DNA of 8,736 bases, from positions 1 through 8,736 of the forward strand of contig URTO01000059.1 in the NCBI GenBank assembly GCA_900550745.1, written 5' to 3'. The position numbers and the translations under genes are program-made. The stretch is from an uncultured Desulfovibrio sp. (GTDB lineage: Bacteria; Desulfobacterota; Desulfovibrionia; Desulfovibrionales; Desulfovibrionaceae). Positions 5,235 through 8,736 of the stretch are shown here, in pieces. Each line of letters starts with the position of its first letter. Position 1 is the first letter of the stretch. Below the pieces are notes generated by a model. The model made no database searches. It was given only the letters and a program-made list of their open reading frames with translations, and was not told the origin of the DNA.

Positions 5235-5927
5235 ATGAGCGTTTCCGTTACTTGGTACGGTCATTCCAATTTTAAGGTTTCTTGCGGCGATGTGACTGTT
5301 TTCATCGATCCTTTCTTCACGCACAACCCTTCCTGCCCCGTGACGTGGAATGAGGCCGGGAAGCCGGATTTGGTGCTCGTCACCCATGACCACGGCGATC
5401 ATACGGGTGATGCCGTGGCGATCTGCAAAAGCAGCGGCGCGACCTGCGGCTGTATCGTCGGTACGGCCGAACGCCTGATCGACGCCGGGATGCCGCAAGC
5501 CAGCATCCCCGCCGGGATCGGCTTCAACATCGGCGGCACCATCGAAGTGAAGGGCGTCCGCGTCACCATGACGCAGGCTTTCCATAGTTCGGAGTCAGGG
5601 GCCCCCGCAGGGTATGTCGTGACCATGCCGGACGGCTTTACCTTTTACCATGCGGGCGATACCGGCATCTTTTCCTCGATGGAGCTGATAGGTTCGCTGT
5701 ATCCGCTGGATCTTGCGCTGCTGCCCGTGGGCGGCTTCTTCACGATGGACGGGCTGCAGGCCGCCCATGCCGCGCGCCTGCTCAAGCCCAAGGCCGTGAT
5801 CCCCATGCATTGGGGCACATTCCCGGTTCTTGCACAAGACCCCTCGGCTTTTGCGTCACACCTTGCGTCCGTGGCCCCCGACGTCCGCCTTGTCTCCATG
5901 AAGCCCGGCGACAGCACCGCGTTCTGA
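5235..5927 (+). CDS. UPF0173-type metal-dependent hydrolase (metallo-beta-lactamase fold)
   Basis: This 230-residue protein matches the UPF0173/YtkL group of small metallo-beta-lactamase-fold hydrolases. The N-terminus WYGHSNF is the usual opening beta strand. H51-D-H53-G-D55-H56 is the metal motif, with further likely ligands H117 (AFHSSESG), D142 (YHAGDTG) and H192 (PMHWGTF). The family typically has about 225-230 residues, so it is full length. AAGGAG (5223-5228) 6 bases upstream fixes the ATG at 5235; a longer reading from 5142 adds a low-complexity hydrophobic leader with no support. The substrate is unknown and the enzyme should be cytoplasmic. It is followed 15 bases later by a small gene and then lptF, so it may be co-transcribed with them. 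Confidence is high for the family and low for any specific reaction. Confidence 0.9.
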   Translation: MSVSVTWYGHSNFKVSCGDVTVFIDPFFTHNPSCPVTWNEAGKPDLVLVTHDHGDHTGDAVAICKSSGATCGCIVGTAERLIDAGMPQASIPAGIGFNIGGTIEVKGVRVTMTQAFHSSESGAPAGYVVTMPDGFTFYHAGDTGIFSSMELIGSLYPLDLALLPVGGFFTMDGLQAAHAARLLKPKAVIPMHWGTFPVLAQDPSAFASHLASVAPDVRLVSMKPGDSTAF

Positions 5928-5942
5928 GCACGGAGGTGCCCC

Positions 5943-6146
5943 ATGACGATCATCGAACACGGCGAACTGGTTCGCCGCGCCTTGGAATATGTGCAGGAAG
6001 AACGCTGCCGCCGCCCGGATGCGCCGCTTTCCTCCCTGCTTGACGAAGCGGGCATGCGCTTCAACCTGACGCCGCTGGACGCGGCCCAGCTTGCCCGCCT
6101 TTTTTCCGAAAAAGGACAGGAGCCTTCCGACCCGTGCAAACGCTAA
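5943..6146 (+). CDS. Small conserved-looking protein, function unknown
   Basis: The 67-residue product is preceded by a strong GGAGGT (5932-5937) 5 bases from the ATG. It lies tightly between the hydrolase gene (15 bases) and lptF (27 bases), which argues that it is real. It is predicted largely helical and soluble (IIEHGELVRRALEYVQEE, then LSSLLDEAGMRF, then TPLDAAQLARLFSEKG), with one cysteine near each end and no membrane segment. I do not recognise the family. The arrangement of short helices recalls small regulatory or adaptor proteins, but nothing specific can be claimed. Confidence 0.75.
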   Translation: MTIIEHGELVRRALEYVQEERCRRPDAPLSSLLDEAGMRFNLTPLDAAQLARLFSEKGQEPSDPCKR

Positions 6147-6173
6147 CTTCGCATCCCTACAGGACGTTGCCCG

Positions 6174-7331
6174 ATGCCTTCACTTCTTCAGAGACAGATA
6201 TTTAAAGAAATCGCCAACCTGTTCGTCCTCGCCGTGGGGGTGCTGCTGACGCTTATCCTCATCAGCCGGGCGGTGCAGATGCGGGAACTGTTTCTGGGGC
6301 TGGATCTCGGCATCTTGGATACTGTCCTGCTGTTCGGCTACATGACCCCGCTGTTCCTCATGCTGGTGATCCCCATCGCCTGTATGCTCAGCGTCTTCCT
6401 GACCTTCCTGCGCATGAGCACGGATCGCGAGCTGGTCGCCCTGCGCGCGGGGGGCATCAACATTTATCAGATGCTTCCCGCGCCGTTTCTGTTCAGCGTG
6501 ATCTGCATGCTGCTGACGCTCTGGGTTTCCCTGCATTGGCTGGCGTGGGGCATGGGGCATTTCCGGGAAACGATCCTTGAAATCGCCAATACCCGCGCCC
6601 GCGTCGTGGTGCAGCCCGGCGTCTTCAATACGGACTTCCCCAATCTGGTGCTTTTCGCCCGGCAGGTGAACCCCGGTGACGGGGATATGGCGCAGGTTCT
6701 GGTGGACGACCGTTCGCACCCCGAACGCCACATGACCATCCTCGCCCCGGAAGGGCGTTTCGATACCGATACCGAACGCGGCGAGCTGGTGTTCCTGCTC
6801 AAGGAGGGCAAGATCTACACCACGGACAAGAAGGGCTCCTCGGTGCTGGCCTTTGACGAATATAAGGTGCGGCTGCCGCTGGACTCCCTTTTCAAGAGCC
6901 TTGATCTTGGGGATGTGCGGCCCCGCGAGATGTCATGGAGCAAGCTCTCCAGCATCACACGGGAGGAGGCCCTCAAAGTGGATGTGAATTACGCCAACAA
7001 GCTGGAGGTGGAGCGCCATAAGCGCTGGGCCTATCCGGTGGCGTGCATCGCCCTGACCCTCTTCGTGCTGCCGCTGGCTTCGGCCTTTGAGGGGCTGCAC
7101 AGGCAGACGGGGCTTATGCTGGCCCTCGCCATGTTCTTCGTTTATTACAGCCTGATGTCGCTCGGCTTCAGTACGGGCGAGTCCGGGGCGATCCCCCCCT
7201 CCATAGGGTTGTGGGTTCCGAACATCCTGTTCCTTTGCCTCGGCATCTACGGGCTTTGGCTGACGGCGCATGAGCGAACGCCGCACTTGGCGACTTTCTT
7301 CCGCAACCTGCGGGTACGGAGGGCGTCATGA
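6174..7331 (+). CDS. lptF: LPS export ABC transporter permease LptF
   Basis: This 385-residue protein belongs to the YjgP/YjgQ permease family. With LptG and the ATPase LptB it extracts lipopolysaccharide from the inner membrane and passes it to LptC and the periplasmic bridge. Likely membrane segments are near 12-34, 51-79, 101-127, 284-303, 313-331 and 342-364. The large periplasmic beta-jellyroll lies between the third and fourth (about 130-270). The cytoplasmic coupling helix between segments 2 and 3 reads RMSTDRELVALRAGGIN (80-96), which contacts LptB. Length is normal. The ribosome site (AGGA, 6161-6164) is weak, but the N-terminus LLQRQIFKEI is typical. Its stop overlaps the start of lptG (ATGA). 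Assignment of F versus G rests on gene order and similarity in style, so a swap of names is possible. Confidence 0.9.
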   Translation: MPSLLQRQIFKEIANLFVLAVGVLLTLILISRAVQMRELFLGLDLGILDTVLLFGYMTPLFLMLVIPIACMLSVFLTFLRMSTDRELVALRAGGINIYQMLPAPFLFSVICMLLTLWVSLHWLAWGMGHFRETILEIANTRARVVVQPGVFNTDFPNLVLFARQVNPGDGDMAQVLVDDRSHPERHMTILAPEGRFDTDTERGELVFLLKEGKIYTTDKKGSSVLAFDEYKVRLPLDSLFKSLDLGDVRPREMSWSKLSSITREEALKVDVNYANKLEVERHKRWAYPVACIALTLFVLPLASAFEGLHRQTGLMLALAMFFVYYSLMSLGFSTGESGAIPPSIGLWVPNILFLCLGIYGLWLTAHERTPHLATFFRNLRVRRAS

Positions 7332-8401
7332 GTTTGCTTTTCCGGTATCTGACCAAGAACAACGCGATGATCCTGCTGCCGACCCTTGCCGTCGGCATCG
7401 GCCTGTACGTGCTTACAGACCTGTTCGAGCGGCTCGACAACTTCATTGAGGCCGGGCTGTCCGTGGGCATGGTGCTCACCTACTTTATCGTGAAAATGCC
7501 GCTTGTGATTTCCCAGATCCTGCCGGTGATTTTCCTGCTGTCCGCGGTCATCCAACTGTGCATCATGGCCCGCAGCCGCGAATTGACGGCATTGCAGGCC
7601 GGGGGCATCTCGCTCGGCGTGGTGGCGAACTCCATGATCCTCTGCGGCATCTTCTGGGGTTCCGTCCAGCTTGGCTTTTCCGAATATCTGGGCGTTGCCG
7701 GGGAGCGCGAGTCCGCCCGCATCTGGCAGGAGGAAGTCCGCAAGAAGAACCTCGCGGCAACGGTGCTCAAGGACGTCTGGTTTACGGACGGGGACTGGAT
7801 CGTCTCGCTCGGAACGCTTGACCCCAAGGCGCACGGCACGGGCTTCGCCGGGTATGAACTGTCCGAGGACGGCCTGAGCATCAAGCGCATCGTGCAGGCA
7901 TCCACATTCACGGCAGCGCCCAACCACTGGGCCTTGCGGGATGTGCGCGTCTACACGCCCGACACCTTCACGCAGGCGCAGGAACCGGACTTCGTCATCC
8001 CGCTCAGGCAGGATCCCGAAACCTTCCGGCTCGTCAATACGGGCACGAAGCCGCAGCAACTGCCGCTCTGGCAGCTTGGGGACGCCATCAGCCAACTGAA
8101 GTCTTCCGGTTCCAACGTGGAGGCGCTCCGTACGGCGTGGCACGCCAAGCTGGCCTATGCGGCGTCGATTCTGGTCATGGCTTTCGTGGCGACGGCCATC
8201 GTCTCGTGGAAGGACAACATTTATATCGCCGTAACCGTGGCGCTGCTGTGCACATTCCTGTATTTCGCGGTGTATACCCTCGGCACGACGCTTGGACAAC
8301 GCGGCATTCTGCACCCCTTCCTCGCCGCGTGGACCGCGAACATCATTGCGCTGTTCCTTGCGTTCTGGCGGCTTGTCCCCTTGCTGCTGCGAAGGGAATA
8401 G
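7328..8401 (+). CDS. lptG: LPS export ABC transporter permease LptG
   Basis: This 357-residue protein is the second YjgP/YjgQ-family permease, the partner of LptF in the LptB2FG lipopolysaccharide extractor. Likely membrane segments are near 11-31, 48-80, 97-118, 273-293, 297-318 and 330-352. The periplasmic jellyroll spans about 120-265, and the coupling helix is ARSRELTALQAGGISL (81-96), parallel to that of LptF. The start ATG overlaps the lptF stop by four bases, with GGAGGG (7318-7323) just upstream, so the two are translationally coupled and made in similar amounts. lptA, lptB and lptC are not in the window. A nested hairpin terminator follows the stop. Confidence 0.9.
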   Translation: MSLLFRYLTKNNAMILLPTLAVGIGLYVLTDLFERLDNFIEAGLSVGMVLTYFIVKMPLVISQILPVIFLLSAVIQLCIMARSRELTALQAGGISLGVVANSMILCGIFWGSVQLGFSEYLGVAGERESARIWQEEVRKKNLAATVLKDVWFTDGDWIVSLGTLDPKAHGTGFAGYELSEDGLSIKRIVQASTFTAAPNHWALRDVRVYTPDTFTQAQEPDFVIPLRQDPETFRLVNTGTKPQQLPLWQLGDAISQLKSSGSNVEALRTAWHAKLAYAASILVMAFVATAIVSWKDNIYIAVTVALLCTFLYFAVYTLGTTLGQRGILHPFLAAWTANIIALFLAFWRLVPLLLRRE

Positions 8402-8421
8402 CCCGGCGGAACCTTAACTGG

Positions 8422-8492
8422 AGGGGCGAGGAAACTTTTTTGAAGAAGGGGGAACACCCCCATGTTTTCCTCGCCCCTTCTCTCTCTCTTCC
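8422..8492 (+). terminator. Nested hairpin terminator after lptG
   Basis: AGGGGCGAGGAAA (8422-8434) pairs with TTTCCTCGCCCCT (8466-8478) over 13 bp. The enclosed loop contains a second perfect hairpin, GGGGG-AACA-CCCCC (8448-8461). The outer stem is followed by a pyrimidine tract (TTCTCTCTCTCTTCC) rather than a pure T-run, so termination may be less than complete. Confidence 0.6.
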
Positions 8493-8736
8493 GCCACGTC
8501 TTTCCTCGTTCCTTTCAAAGGCTTTTTCCTTTATCGAATCCCGCCCATCCGTTTTTCCTGCGGCGGAAAAGTGCCTCCTTTGGCATTGAGGAGCAAGGTT
8601 TTGCCCCTTGCCGGAGGATATGATTGGTATATTCATACAATATGGTGACTATACGCGATTCCCCCCAATCTTTTGCACGTCAAACATCCTGGCTGAGAAA
8701 CTGTATTTCATTGTTTGAAATGTAAAAATAAGGCTG
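8493..8736. other. Intergenic stretch without a recognised gene
   Basis: Neither strand shows a convincing coding frame here. Short inverted repeats are present: GCAAGG...CCTTGC (8593-8611) and ATTTCA-ttgtt-TGAAAT (8705-8721). Base composition becomes AT-richer towards the end, as in an upstream regulatory region of a gene beyond the window. No promoter with good boxes and spacing was found. Confidence 0.4.

Overview
The window looks like high-GC Desulfovibrionaceae-type chromosome (Desulfovibrio/Bilophila-like). That placement is an inference from the LptF/LptG and UPF0173 protein sequences and the gene order; no search was run. It contains the right-hand part of a small integrated element, a tRNA-Arg gene that probably marks the element's edge, and a stretch of ordinary core chromosome.

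Positions 1 to about 4976 are the element. A sigma70-like promoter (45-74) drives a compact plus-strand operon: an AlpA/excisionase-type winged-helix protein (97-333), a protein built of two copies of a four-cysteine module (338-712), a large Toprim plus DUF927/P-loop replication-type protein (773-3478), and a small cysteine-containing protein whose start overlaps the stop before it (3471-3848). No integrase, capsid or packaging gene is visible, so this resembles a P4-like satellite or a simple integrative element whose other end lies to the left.

Positions 3849-4976 hold no convincing gene but are dense in structure: hairpins, a minus-strand promoter/terminator pair that could define an RNA of about 180 nt, a plus-strand intrinsic terminator, an AT-rich patch, a tRNA-like fold, and two direct repeats of about 118 bp that flank clustered 9-bp iteron-like repeats. 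The repeat layout recalls the cis-acting replication region (crr) and origin of phage P4. Together with the neighbouring primase/helicase-like protein it makes this the best candidate replication origin of the element.

The tRNA-Arg(CCG) gene (4977-5053, minus strand) has its own promoter and terminator. Its 3' end faces the element, as expected of a tRNA attachment site. To the right lies core chromosome: a UPF0173-type metal-dependent hydrolase, an unrecognised 67-residue protein, and lptF-lptG, the inner-membrane permease pair of the lipopolysaccharide transport machine. This block ends in a large nested hairpin terminator, followed by about 250 bases with no gene that I can see.
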